Source: Marsupella aquatica (taxonomy: Eukaryota; Marchantiophyta). Taken from it: a stretch of DNA of 64,000 bases. Location of the stretch: assembly GCA_973895155.1 (NCBI GenBank), contig OZ316895.1:14074001-14138000 (forward strand). The letters are read 5' to 3'. Every line of letters begins with the position of its first letter. The stretch's first letter is position 1. Under the pieces are notes generated by a model. The model searched no databases. It was not told the DNA's origin and saw nothing but the letters and a program-made list of their open reading frames with translations. The position numbers and the translations under genes were made by a program. This document shows, one piece after another, positions 48,582-60,300 of this stretch.

Positions 48582-48762
48582 TGACTTAAATATGCATGGT
48601 TTGGTCAAGTACCTGTTGGCAGGACTTAACTTAATTATGCATGCTTTGGTCAACTGCTTGTTTGGCAGGGCTTAACTTAATTTTGTATGCTCTAGTCAAC
48701 TGCTTGTTGGCAGGGCTCAACTTAATTATGCATGCTTTGGTCAACTGCTTGTTGGCAGGGCC
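48582..48762. repeat. About 50-bp minisatellite, four copies, at the ABCC 3' end
   Basis: Units of the type cttaattatgcatgctttgg followed by tcaactgcttgttggcaggg repeat four times starting 13 bp after the ABCC stop codon. The first and third copies are the most diverged. It would be transcribed as part of the 3' untranslated region. Confidence 0.9.
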
Positions 48763-51077
48763 CATTCGACTCCTTAGAGAAGGGCAGTTAATTTCCTAGT
48801 TTGGCATCATTTTGGTCATAAAGTTAGCGGCGCGCTTTTGACCACCTTAAATGTTATTTTGAGATTCGATCATCGTTAAAGTCAGCACAGATTTCTTCTT
48901 CGAGGTTTGGAACGAAATCTTTTGTAAATATGGAGCCTCCGATCTTTAGTGAACCAGTTGCGGTTTCCAGTGTTAGCAACGCATCTTGGAACCTTTAAAT
49001 TTCGCAGCACATAACAAGATCGCGTACCCGTAGGGGTTCACTGACCGGGGACCCAGTGGTGAACAAGCTCGGGCTTTCTCATAACTTGAGACCCAACTGA
49101 ACCCATCATATACCAGAACTATGGGAAGCTCTCTTTCTATATGCAATTAAGTAAATTGGCTGTCACCAAACAGGCGAGATGCCAATAGACGGGGTAGCTC
49201 GAGGTCCGGTTCAACACGAACTGGGTGGAACAATGAGAACTTATTGTGGGCGAAGTTCTAGGTGGGGTCTGACAAACCTGGGCCTTAAACGAACTAGCGT
49301 GCAGTTGTTGATAGTACTTTGCCGATATTCTTCATGGTTTAATTGCTGGATTCCTGGAATCTGAGAAACTTTGCAAGGTAGTTCATGACGTCCCATCTCT
49401 AGGGCTTGCAAGTCAAGAATGACCGCAATAATCAGACTTTCTGCTAAGTACTGAATTAAATCTCTAGATCCATTTCCTAGGTAGGTACAATCTACGGTGG
49501 TCAGCTCACAATTTGTATCGAATTGCAGAGGTAACAAACTGATGGATACAGAATCGAAGTACTCGAATTGACGCAGAAATTGAAAGGCCTCAAACTGAAG
49601 CAAGGGGATGGTGGAATTAAAATACCGAATACCCATTGAATTGCTACTCTACAATTGAATTGGAGAAAGCGAAAAGATCATGCCAAGGTAACCTTAACAT
49701 TCATTACACCAAAATCCAACAATAGTTATTTCCACTCGATAATCCCCTTGTCCATCAAATTATTCAATTTGGTTATCTTGGTATCTTATGTAAGTAGGAA
49801 AATTCCCAAATTCAATTTCGTCGTCTTGGTATTTAGTGTAGGTAGAAGTATTCCCACAGAACAGGTTTATACCGGTCTTATCATTATCCTGTGATTGATT
49901 CTTGTTCAACAGATACCTTTCCCCCTCCTTAATGACTTAATTGACCGATATCTTGAATGAAACTGCAGCCTTCCTACCTGCAGTAGACCAGTTCCTAGTT
50001 CCTGTCCATCCTTGCCATTATAACTCAAAGTGCATCATTATTCTGAAATTAAGCCAATTCTTACTTGCATTCCCACTTGCACATTTCAGGAATCAACTAC
50101 AAGAGTTAGAACAACTATTGTACAGATTTGATGGCTATTAGTGTTAGCACCCAATTAGTGCAAGTGGAAAATAAGTGTGACTAATGATGAAAGGGGAATA
50201 GGGCATATTGAACTTATTTCATGCATGCTAGGGCTAAGAATTTTCATACTGGGGCACCCACTTTCGTTCCATTGGGCCAAAAGTGGTGTAAGATGTATTT
50301 AAAGTTGTTGTTTAGATAGCATTAATTTATAAGTTTAGGCAAAAGTTTGCTGCATCAGAATTAGTGTTAGTAACACTATTTGCAGTGAACAGTGTAGTCT
50401 GCATGAAAAAGAAGTGACTATGTGAAAAAAAAGGAAGCAGGAGGAGTGAGTAATAACATGGAGTGCAGAATTTTGGATCTGGCTATTGGTATCCCAGTCT
50501 CTGAGTCTACTAATTTGCTGCGCTTCAATATGTTGTAATCAGGGTTGCCAAACTGATAATGGGAGGTAAAAATGTGTAATGTATTGGGAATTTATGCTGG
50601 AAGGCTTTCTATTTGGACAATTCTCGAAACGGGCAGACTTTATATAACTTTTAGTCATTGCCAAAAATTTCCAACTTTATTCTTAAAGTGCAATACTCTC
50701 TCTCCCAATGCAGTCGAATGTGACAAAATCGTTTTCGACTTACAAACCGATTTTTCAGGGAGGGCTAAAAGGCTATGACTCCTTTTATGCATTCCCATCA
50801 AACAAATGAGGCTATCCTTTCTTATGGGGATCTATAGCTTCTTTTATAAGTTGGGAATGAAGGATAACAGGAAATTCGCTGCCTGCATTCCAGATGAGCA
50901 CTTGCTTTTGTGTGGGTTCCCGCTTGAAAAAAGAGAGAAAAATAGCAAGAAAGCTTACTTTCAGAATTGTAGTTGGGATTAGTTTAGTTGAAGAGGTCCC
51001 CTTGTGTAGTCGATTGAGCGCATTGGTTCTCTGCTTCATGACTTTCGACCATATCATCCAGGAGAATGCCCTGTGTC

Positions 51078-51505
51078 TGACTAATCGAGAAGGATCCCAA
51101 AATCTTGAAGTTCAAGAGTAACCAAATCTGCCACTTTCTCAATATTCTGTGGTCCAATCCACAACCGCAATTAACGGAGATCATTCAGGAGGATGCCCTG
51201 CTCAAAAAGTGGCGATCGACTAATCGAGAAGGGTCCCAAAATCTCATGCTCTGAAGCTCAAAGTTTAAGAGTAACCAAATCTGCAACTTTCTCAATATTG
51301 CATGAAGCAGTCCACAACCGCGATTAACGAAGATAATTTAGGAGGATGCCCTGCTCAAAACGTGGCTACAGGATACACTACACTAATCGAGCTCCAAACG
51401 TGACTACAGGATACACTCCACTAATCGAGCTCAAAACGTGGCTACAGGATACACTCCACTAATCGAGAAGGATCCCAAAATCTCATGCTCTAAATCTAGA
51501 GACTA
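51078..51505. repeat. Nested tandem repeat with a 33-bp sub-repeat
   Basis: Blocks starting ctaatcgagaaggatcccaa recur at about 51080, 51219 and 51461. Between the second and third lie about three copies of a roughly 33-bp unit, cgtggctacaggatacact followed by ccactaatcgagct. The larger units share 'gtaaccaaatctgc(c/a)actttctc' and 'caggaggatgccctgctcaa'. Confidence 0.85.
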
Positions 51506-52018
51506 AGAGCTGGATGGAGAAGGTGCCAACCCTTTCACTACTTCTGCCACTCCTCAAGTCATGGCCATACCGAAATCTTATAACAAGAAAAAAGTCTCAG
51601 GTCTTTCGTCGTACTTCATGATTTAATTGATTGAGATCGTTTATGAATGTGGAGCCTCCTCCAGCAGTGAACCAGCTCTTGACCATCGTTGCGTGCCAAC
51701 GTACACTTTGAGTGCTGAATCTGTATCTCAAGATTCTTACGCGCTTTTCCCATGCACATTCCAGGAATTTGCTACAGTACTTAGAACAAGTCGATCTACG
51801 TCTGGCTATTGGTATTCAATCTCCGAGTCTACTGATTCCCTGCAAGCCAATCAGGGAGCAAACTAATGACAGATAGAATATAGCCTTTTTTACACATTCG
51901 AATTAAACAAATATGGCCTCCTCCTCTCTTCCCGGAAAGTAGAGCTTACTTTATAAGTTGGAAACGACAAGTGACAAGAAAGCACTGGCCAGAGACTAAA
52001 GCAAAACTTGGGCTTGCT

Positions 52019-52426
52019 TGCAACCAACTGGCTTTGGTCAGTTGGCCAGAGGATGAGCCTAGAACCTAGAGGTCCCAGGTTCAATCCTCCCTCCACACAT
52101 AAGGGGTGTGGAGGGTATGTATGTATGTGTGTGTGTGTGGGTGGGGTGTGTGTGTGTGGGTGGGGTGTAGTGGTGGGAGTATTGATTATCTCCTCAGCCC
52201 TGGTTGCCCACTTTGGGTTCTGGTTTAATCTTCTCTCCCTCCTGGTCTGGGTCCCTGTCGGATCCCTGGGTATTGTCCCCTTGTGGCTGCCCTACCCTCC
52301 TGGTCTGGGTCCCTGTCGGATCCCTGGGTATTGTCCCCTTGTGGCTGCCCTACATAGAAATGCATGCTCCAAAGCAGGACGTCTATCCTCTGTTGGATGG
52401 GCCTGCTTTCGGTTTTCAAGGCAAAA
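52019..52426 (+). mobile_element. tRNA-derived SINE with 15-bp target duplication
   Basis: The element begins tgcaaccaactggctttgg, has an A-box-like tggtcagttggccag, a B box in caggttcaatcc, the family block aggggtgtggagggta, and the tail gtctatcctctgttggatgg followed by ggttttcaaggc and an A-rich end. The exact 15-mer aaaacttgggcttgc flanks it at 52004-52018 and 52427-52441. Internally a 58-bp unit (starting ccctcctggtctgggtccct) is perfectly duplicated at 52237-52294 and 52295-52352, and a GT-rich microsatellite lies near 52120-52170. The perfect target duplication suggests recent insertion. Confidence 0.9.
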
Positions 52427-52441
52427 AAAACTTGGGCTTGC

Positions 52442-53367
52442 CTCTTTTCACAATCCAGCATTCCAGCCAACTTATCATTGCGTAACGGTAAAATCACAAG
52501 AAAGGCTACTCCTAGGATGTCCTCAACGGCCAGCGGACAAAGCCCGATCTCGCAGTCATAGCAGGGCTCCAGACAAAGATATGGGACACGGGAGCTCGCT
52601 CAGTCTAGAAAACTATTATGTCAATCGACTAAAACACCAAGAAGACTCTATGCCAATGAACGGGGGGAGCTCGAGGTCAGTCACATGGTGGCTCTAAAAG
52701 CAACGAGGTAACTAAGCGAAACGCCGAGGTGGGCCCAACAAATACGTGCAGTGAACCAACTAGCGAACTCTTGTAAACGCCAGTGGTCAAGCCCTTCATG
52801 GATTAACCGCTGAATTAACCCTAAAGACTGAAAACCCCTTCCGTCCCGGACGTCAAAAGGGCAAAGCAATCAAGCATCCGGACCTGCACTCCATCGCTAA
52901 GGCTTTAAAACCCAAGAATGCTCATCATGTTTTATGCTGAGATCATCTTCTAATCCCCTACCTTGCATTGTCTCCTGAATAACATGCCGCCTTTCATTTC
53001 TCCCTCATGCAAGGGACCATCAACATCCATCAGACAGTGAGTAGTAACCTTTCATTCTCATCTCTCAACGTCCCCCATCCAAGATTTAGCCAATGTCTAT
53101 GTTACAAGCTGTTCCACTCGATCAATCGTCTGACATCCGTCGCCCTTCTTTCTTTTCACACTGGTCGAAGCTTCAGCACAGGTGCTCGACGTTCTGCATT
53201 GCCCAGAGCTGTAGATAGGCGAACTGCTGCTCTACCTCACTCGTCCCAAGGAGAGTAACATTGTGATAAACCTGTTCGATCTCTTCGTTATTCTTAGTAC
53301 CGACTCCGCAACGTCTGGAAGATGAATCGCTGTGGAAAGAAAGAGGTGGTCCCAAAGGCACATTCCA
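52442..53367. other. Intergenic, part of the diverged duplication
   Basis: The first half is the right copy of the 48.9-52.9 kb duplication. After 52930 no feature is recognised until the 3' end of the small membrane-protein gene. Confidence 0.35.
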
Positions 53368-53637
53368 TCACACAATTGCACAGGTCTTGTCAATGACGAG
53401 GCCCACAGCGGCGCCAGGGAGGGCGCAGGCGAGGTAGCCTCCCACGCTGGAGACGCCCGTCGCCCCCAGTACCACCAACACGATGCCCAACGTCAAATGC
53501 CGCTCGTCGAACGGACCCGCCGGCACCAACGCGAAGATTCCAAAGAGAATGAAGAGCACGAGTCCCGCACATGCTCCCAGAGACCCCCATCCGAAGAAAC
53601 ATCCCGCAGTGCAACCGTAGCTCTCATCGTCCCCCAT
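53368..53637 (-). CDS. Small multi-pass membrane protein, 89 aa, function unknown
   Basis: A single G/C-rich frame starts at ATG (MGDDESYGCTAGCFFGWG) and ends at TGA after VIDKTCAIV. Hydrophobic segments lie at about residues 19-38 (ACAGLVLFILFGIFALV), 50-66 (LTLGIVLVVLGATGVSS) and 67-83 (GYLACALPGAAVGLVI), so two or three membrane passes are likely. The N-terminus has several Cys and Gly residues. G/C at third codon positions is markedly higher than in the flanks, which supports real coding. The 670 bp upstream (to 54310) consist of three tandem copies of a module that includes the start codon and first codons of this gene. No family was recognised. Confidence 0.6.
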   Translation of the reverse strand: MGDDESYGCTAGCFFGWGSLGACAGLVLFILFGIFALVPAGPFDERHLTLGIVLVVLGATGVSSVGGYLACALPGAAVGLVIDKTCAIV

Positions 53638-54310
53638 CAATCACTCACTTCAGAACACAGATCTCTGTCCAATGCTTCTTTCTTCGTATCTTCGCCACCG
53701 ATACGAATCCACCTGTGTCGACCTCTACACAGCTACAACAATGTCACGAGAGTCGAGAGACCCTCACCCTTCACATGAAACGAAATGAGCGACGTGAAGA
53801 CGAAACGATTTCCGTTGAAATACAACTATAAACGTAGCTCTCATTGTCCCCCATGGATCACTCCCTTCAGAACACAAATCTCTGCTCCCAATGCTTGTTT
53901 CTTCGTATCTTCGCCACGGACACGAATCCTCCTCTACATCTACACAACTACAACAATGTCACGAGAGTCGAGAGAGATCGCCCCTGCACATGAAACGAAA
54001 TGCGGAACGTCAAGCTCCTCTTCACTTCGATTGAAACAATTTCCGTTGAAACGCAACTATAAACGTAGCTCTCATCCTCCCCATTCGATCACACTCCCTT
54101 CAGAACACAAATCTCCGCTCCAATGCTTCTTTCTTCTTCGTATCCTTGCCTCCGATACGAATCCTCCTCCTTCTCCCTCTACATCTACATCTACAACAAC
54201 AACAACAACAATAATGTTTTGAGAGTCGAGAGACTTCGCCTTTCACATGAAACGAATGGCGTAACGTCAAGTTGTTCACTTCCGTTGAAACGATTTCCGT
54301 TAGAACACGA
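53616..54310 (-). repeat. Triplicated upstream/start-codon module, 217-231 bp
   Basis: Anchor words cgtagctctcatcgtccccc, cgtagctctcattgtccccc and cgtagctctcatcctcccc lie at 53616, 53833 and 54064. Each unit continues with cttcagaacacaaatctc, a cttcgtatcttcgcc block, a gagagtcgagag block, cacatgaaacgaa and atttccgttgaaa. The anchor is the complement of the start of the membrane-protein gene, so each unit contains an ATG plus a few codons. The middle copy keeps the same first codons (MGDNESY) in a 27-codon frame, and the outer copy is altered after ATG. Confidence 0.9.
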
Positions 54311-54370
54311 CAGAAATCAATCTCTGCTGTGGATGTGCCAACGGGATTGCTGTTCTTCTAATCGCCCACC

Positions 54371-54414
54371 TCTATGCTATGCTATGCTATGCTGTACTGT
54401 GCTGTGCTGTGCTG
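54371..54414. repeat. (CTATG/CTGTG)n pentanucleotide microsatellite
   Basis: Perfect ctatg units change into ctgta/ctgtg units within about 44 bp. Confidence 0.95.
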
Positions 54415-54439
54415 CTTGGCATCCAGGTCAAATCCAAAG

Positions 54440-56830
54440 GACCACCGCTTTATGGTCACTCCCATCCTCACCTCGAGCAGTACAGCAGTCAGGAAGGAGC
54501 ATTCATAATCCTGCTCGAGGAGTACAGAGTCAGGAAGGAGCTTTCGTAATATAGCTTTTTACTAACCTGTCTCCCCAAATTATTATTAACCCCATATTAC
54601 TCAAGTGCTGCGCAAACAAAATTATTTATCAACTTGTCCCTTATGTCTAATTTGGGGTAGTATTAACTCCTTTACGGGTTCCTGTTGCCATGTGGCAAGT
54701 TGCTACTGGCTAGTCTTAACCTGCTGTGACGCCACTCGGCCCCCTTCCCTGTTGCGGTTTCCAGTAAAAAAAGGGAGGGCCAAAAGTGTCGGGTTTTTGT
54801 GAAGGGAGTGTTAGATATTGCTCTAGTCTTGTGACTCATAAGCTAACCACAGTTAGTCTAACTCGGGTTAGGACTTAGCTAATGTTAGCGGTAGTGCTGT
54901 TGTGCATATAGCCAGGGCTGATACCAGACCCTGGTGGACTTAGGCTCATTGTTACGGAGCTAGTTGAGAGATAGGGAGAGCTTGTGCTATGGATGCTTGG
55001 TATGGCCGGTCGGCCTAGAGTGCAGTAAAGCTCTTGTGTGTTCCCGTGGACATAGCCTCATGTGGAGGTGAACCACGTATCTCTCTGTGTCGACTCTTGT
55101 GCGTTGGATGGTTCATGGGCTTGCCGTTGCGAATGTCGTCTATGCTCAACAGGGAGTGTGGAGCAAAACATAATGTGTTTTTGCCCCCCCCAGACCTGCA
55201 ACTCATCAAGCTTCCAAAGATACCAATGCAAACTCCTTTTGTGACAGGGAATTGAACTCATCAAGCTTCCAAAGACACCTCTTGCCAAGCACCTGGCTAC
55301 CAGGTACACAGGTAGGTGCGGAGGAGGTGGTGATCAAGTACATTTCTGTGATAGGACACACTGGCCAACCAGCCCAACAGTGTGTCTTAGGAGGGGCTGG
55401 CCAGCCTATACAGTCAACATTGACCTACTACACACTTCTGGCACCTCAACATGTGGCAAAGATTTAATTTGTTTGTTTGTTTCAGACGGGGTTTCAGAAC
55501 TTCCATTTTTTGAGGTTGCTATACTTTTGTTTTTGCCAATAACAAATACATTGACATGGCCCCTCCCTCCTGATTCATGGGCTATAAAACTTCTAAACTC
55601 GTCACCAGACACCTACAAGTTTTTAACATGAAAAATGCTCCAATCGAGCTCACTCCCACAAAGAACTTTGGTTGCCAGGCTGTACTATGGCATTGCTTGG
55701 GCTTTTCTTGTGGCTCTTTGGGTCGTGTGCTTTGGGCCTTCTGGTTTTGTTGTGGGTTTCTTTGGAAGACAGTTATATGGTGCAAAGTCACCTTGAACTC
55801 CAAAAAACAATAACTCACCCATAGAGATCCTCGGGGAGATCCTCCACCCCTATCGATCTCCTTATGGCACTTTGACTCCATCCCTCACACTTCAGGGTCC
55901 CAATTCAAGGAGAAACACCTGCTCATCTTTAACTCTATTTCTTGTGCATCACCTCATCTTGATCCTCACCCTACATCATGCACATGCACCTTACTTTTAG
56001 TCCGTTCCCATTTGTAACTACAGCTATAGCCTTGTCCCATTGGCTTCCCTTTCTACCATTTAGTGGGTTGCCTTCACTAGCCAAACATTTTTGAAGGTCC
56101 CTGAAGATTCAACTTGCTTTCAGTCTGCTATTTTGGGGCTCTTATAAACTATGTGCACCAAAGCAGAATTTATTTGATTTTGGGGGCTGTTAAAGAGAGC
56201 CTTTTATCAGGGCCAATCAGCGGTATGTTCGTAAGTGGTGTAAATTCAGTGGGCTAATTAATTATGCTCTAGTAAATAAATGAGACATTCAGTGGTGGTC
56301 ATGGTCACAAGAGACTACCCACAAATGGAGTATGAGAACTGGCAACTTGAGGAGATCCTGAGTGTCTCGGAGCCCTGGCATTAACTGGTTACGGGTCGGC
56401 CGTAAGTGCCCTGTCAGGGTTACAAGCAAGAAAATTACAGGAGGCCACAATAGGGAAACCCTTAAATCCCATAGCCATCAAAAGGCCTTTCACCAAGTGA
56501 CCCAAGTGCATTTGGGACAGCACTGTACAAATTGAGGCTAAGATAGTGTAAAATTACAACATGTACAATCTAGAAGAATCTATCACAGTTGGTCCTCTCG
56601 ATCGACCAGAGTGTTGGTATATAAGTAACCTATAAAATTACACTTGCAATTCAAGGAGAGGCTGCTTCAGGAGAGTTATGTTGAAGGAGAAACAGTTCTC
56701 ATCCTCTACTTGCTGTCTATCAGAGGGTCATCGATCTACAAACTCTCCCAAATTTGGGATTTCTACTCTTGCAAGATCCAGATTTTATAGAAAGCCAGAT
56801 AATTATACGTTGCAATGATAGTATACCCAT
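54440..56830. other. Intergenic, nothing firmly recognised
   Basis: A 40-bp imperfect pair (ctcgagcagtacagcagtca and ctcgaggagtacagagtcag) lies near 54470-54545. The word aactcatcaagcttccaaag occurs twice near 55200 and 55256. No gene, RNA gene or complete transposon was identified. Confidence 0.4.
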
Positions 56831-56837
56831 CTCCATC

Positions 56838-57300
56838 GAGCCTGCATCACGCAACCACTAATGATCTGTTAGAAAAGAGTTCAAAGAACCTATGAAGCTG
56901 GCAAAATAATGGGAAGCTCTCCTTTTCCAGATTGAGCTGTCTTGCATGCTGACTTCTATTCGCTCGTGATGGACAGACCAAATCAATTCCATGTTTGTAT
57001 GGACGATGTATCACGAGGATGGGCCAAGATGACTCCATGTCACACAAATTGATCAATGTCTCTCACAATGGAGAGGTACCAAGAACTGAGGATGAGAACT
57101 AACTTTACGAACTATATACCAAGCCAAAACAAAGATTAGATTTCTGATTTACGATTTGGAGATGGGCGTGCTTCTCACAAAAGTGTGACTTTCTAAGATA
57201 TTACAATTAGAGTATGGGAGCTACTGATGAAGCCAGAGGAAAGATTGGCCATTACCAATGATAAAGTCTGTCGTATCGATCATCTGGCCCAAGGGAACGA
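56838..57300 (-). pseudogene. Orphan 5' exons of a second carotenoid cleavage dioxygenase
   Basis: On the minus strand, a segment ending RSLGPDDRYDRLYHW at about 57225 is followed by the donor gtaatgg, the same residues and donor as the CCD exon ending at 63544 ([16 protein letters not shown]). Further left, at about 56852-56838, gcag is followed by a 15-base block encoding LDGDG and a gtatac donor, matching the 15-bp microexon of the intact gene. No further CCD exons were found to the left. The likeliest reading is the truncated 5' part of a tandem CCD copy. Confidence 0.6.
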
Positions 57301-57339
57301 GTCTTAGATATCCGTCAACTATTCTGTTATACAACGCCC

Positions 57340-60300
57340 TCAAGACTTCTGTCGAGGCTTTTGCAAGTGCAATTGATCCTGGAATAAGAACAGAAGCCTT
57401 CTACATATTAGACATCTACCATTGACTAAACAATCCAAAATGATCTCATCGTGAATCCTACATCAAAGAAGGCAGGACATTGATCGAAGACCACCACAAA
57501 AAACTCCAGTGAAGAAGCAGCGGTTTACTGAGAAGCTGTCTAGCAGTCTGCGGAGTAGTAGGAAAACACATGTTGAAACAATGCCAAGCCAGAATGAAAG
57601 CCCTGCCCAGAAATACATAGTAGCAACAGTAATTAGGGGGCGAGCCTGGGGGAGGAACTTACCTCACTCACAAACATAGCATGGAAGCCATACGGGATTC
57701 TAGCCGGCAGTTCAATAATTGCAACAGGATCAGGTGACATTGTCTTTGCATCGATTACAATCAGCTTAGATATCCTGTCATATGATCAGACCGTACATCA
57801 TATTGTGATTCCTAATCGACGATGGACCCACGCAAGAATCATTTGGTGAATTGAAAATCAAGCATGGTCTCGATACATTGAGAAAAGAGAGCCCAATTCA
57901 AGCTAGGAATCATTCAAGGTAGAGATGGAGGTGCTTTCATACAATCTGTAGAAATTCACAAATCTGAATCATGAAAACTCACCATGCAATTTCGTCAAAT
58001 AGATAACATAGTAGATATCCGTCATCTTCATCTACCTCCCTTCCCGGATTCTTGGGAACATAGACATGCTCCGATCCATAGCGCATATGTCCAAACCAGA
58101 AGACACCTGCCACATTCCCTCCAACCTCCAACTTGTCCTTACTGAGCTCAGGCTCTAATGTCAAGTCATATTTGGCGATTCCAATGTGGTGGGTTGCGTC
58201 TTCAAATATTGCTGTGTATATATACCTGTTCTTCCTGGAGAGGATCGAAAAGGCGCATGATAATTGTCAGACGTTTCTAAACTACACATTTACCTTAGAT
58301 TTGAAGAATGAGGAACCTTCATTGTGCAAATATGAGGGCCAGGGATAATTACATTTGAAGAAGACCACATACTACATGTTTCACGGACTTGAAATCATAT
58401 ATGCAATTCTCTGTACTAATGAGGAGATCAGTAGGAAGCGCTTTGCGCTTTCTCTTCTCTCAGCAGCCTTGCCAATGTCAAGAGTATCTAGAAGGGCTCC
58501 TATGCATATTGATCGACTTACCGGCCTAGGTAATCTTCATTGATCCTAGGAAAGTCACTAGCAAATTCTCCAAGCTTTCTCTCTGTAGCTTCTCCAGTTC
58601 TCAGGTTGAGGCGATACTCCCATCTGCGAAACATGGTGGTCATGATCTAGTCAAATCACCACTTCAGCAGCACCTGCTTACAGAAAATTACATCTATGCA
58701 CACATCATGGTAACTTCAATTGAATGATGCAGAAAGTTAGGGCGACAGTACTTTAACTGGTAGAAAATTATATAATTATCATGATAGAATAAGAAGTTAT
58801 ACTATGTGAAGCAGGGTCTTTCTGCAACGAGCTTCTTATCCTTCTAGGATACTTTCGTATAATTGTACTTGGTGAATTCATGTTGCTTGTGAACTAGGCT
58901 TTACAACAAGCACAATAAAAATTCCGAGTACTAGGAATCTTGACATGACTCCAAATTGTATGGCGTATGTCAATAGGCCCCTTTCCTATTCAATTTATTC
59001 ACGTCCTTGTACACTGTTAGCTAGTAACCTATATGATTGACCAAATAGTATTGAGTTAACAAAAACCCGCCACCCATGTCGGTAGACTTAGGAAACAAGG
59101 ATAGCTTGTCTTACAGATTGTGAACAACTCCTTCCAATTTTTCTTTTCCATATACAGAAAGAGCTCCCATATTGATCGAGGGGCTTCGGCATGCAATAAC
59201 TACCACTTCATCTCCATCCTCCCATGCATTTGCTGCCAGACAATCACAGGGCGTACTGTTAGGAGTACGATAACACCCTGTCCAGAGGGTGTACTGGCTT
59301 ATATTTGCTCCAGGGCGCCAGTCCAAGGGTGATTCTAAGTCAGAATACCTCCTCTGACTCGGTGTTAACGAACGTACTCAAACCGCTTACTGAGGACATT
59401 TTTGAAAACAATTACTTAGTCAGCGACAGTTTAACCTTCCCGTCTCACCAGGAGCCCTGGTAAAACATCCGCAAGCTTGACCTTTGTGGTATGAAATGTT
59501 CGTTACACATGCCTCTATGATTCTGAAGTATAATGTATCCAGCAAATAAAGAGAAAATGTCCGAATTGGTTTTAGAATAACAACACTTCTCTTGAGAATT
59601 CCTTTTGCCCATACCATCCACCATGCATTTAGGATACAACTTAAAGTTTTGTGTCACTGAATCAGCTGATTTTGCAAGACATTCTATTCGAAGTGGTGCT
59701 ATGGAAATTAAGAATGAATTCAAGGGGAGCGTATGATATCAATTTTCCCGGCAACTCACTCACCGGTGTGGAGAATCATACATGTAGAAACGTCAAACCA
59801 GCGAAGCTGAGATTCGTGCTTGGCATATCTTGGTAGGATTCCAAAACTTGCTGGTTTAGTTGGATCAAATAAAAATGGGTCTTGATTCTTCTGAACCATT
59901 TCCTATTAAATGTCAGGAACAGAGCTGAGAATTAGCCAGTCAGAAAATGTCACACTAGTATGTACTCGTTGCAAATTCGAATGACTGCATGCAAGATGTC
60001 AGATCATTGATCAGTAAGTCATCACAGAATTCCATATCCAAAAGAGTCTTGGCTGAGGTTTCTCACCGAGGGACTGAAGTAAAGAGGACAATCGATGAAG
60101 ATGGCATAGTTCTCAGTTATGACAAAGTCATGCATCATAATTGGCCCCGAGGGTATGATAGGAATACCATTTCCAATCACTCCATCTTTTGAGATGACAC
60201 GGTATGTGACGTATGGATGAGCATCGAGCAGGTATCCAAATGTGAACATTTCGCCTGCAGTGGACAAAATTTCATCAGATCTCCTCACAATACAAAGAGT

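Larger units (their letters stand above)
48880..52930. repeat. Diverged direct duplication of an unidentified sequence
   Basis: Several blocks occur twice in the same order. 'tggagcctcc...agtgaaccag' appears near 48930 and 51647. 'gccaatagacggggtagctcgaggtc' near 49182 resembles a block near 52652. 'ttcatgg(t)tta(at/ac)(t/c)gctg' appears near 49330 and 52795. 'cccaagaatg/tcaagaatgacc' appears near 49415 and 52911. A 'tggctattggtat' block appears near 50480 and 51802. Minus-strand frames in both copies are broken. It could be a decayed gene or element duplicated in tandem. No family is assigned. Confidence 0.45.

Noticed and set aside
52008-52697. 229-codon plus-strand open frame
   Set aside because: It is almost entirely the SINE with its GT microsatellite and 58-bp duplication; not a gene.
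54809-55248. Solo LTR starting tgttagatattgc and ending gtgaca with gggag/gggaa flanks
   Set aside because: The flanking duplication has a mismatch, no primer-binding site, polypurine tract or coding remnant is nearby, and no second copy was seen.
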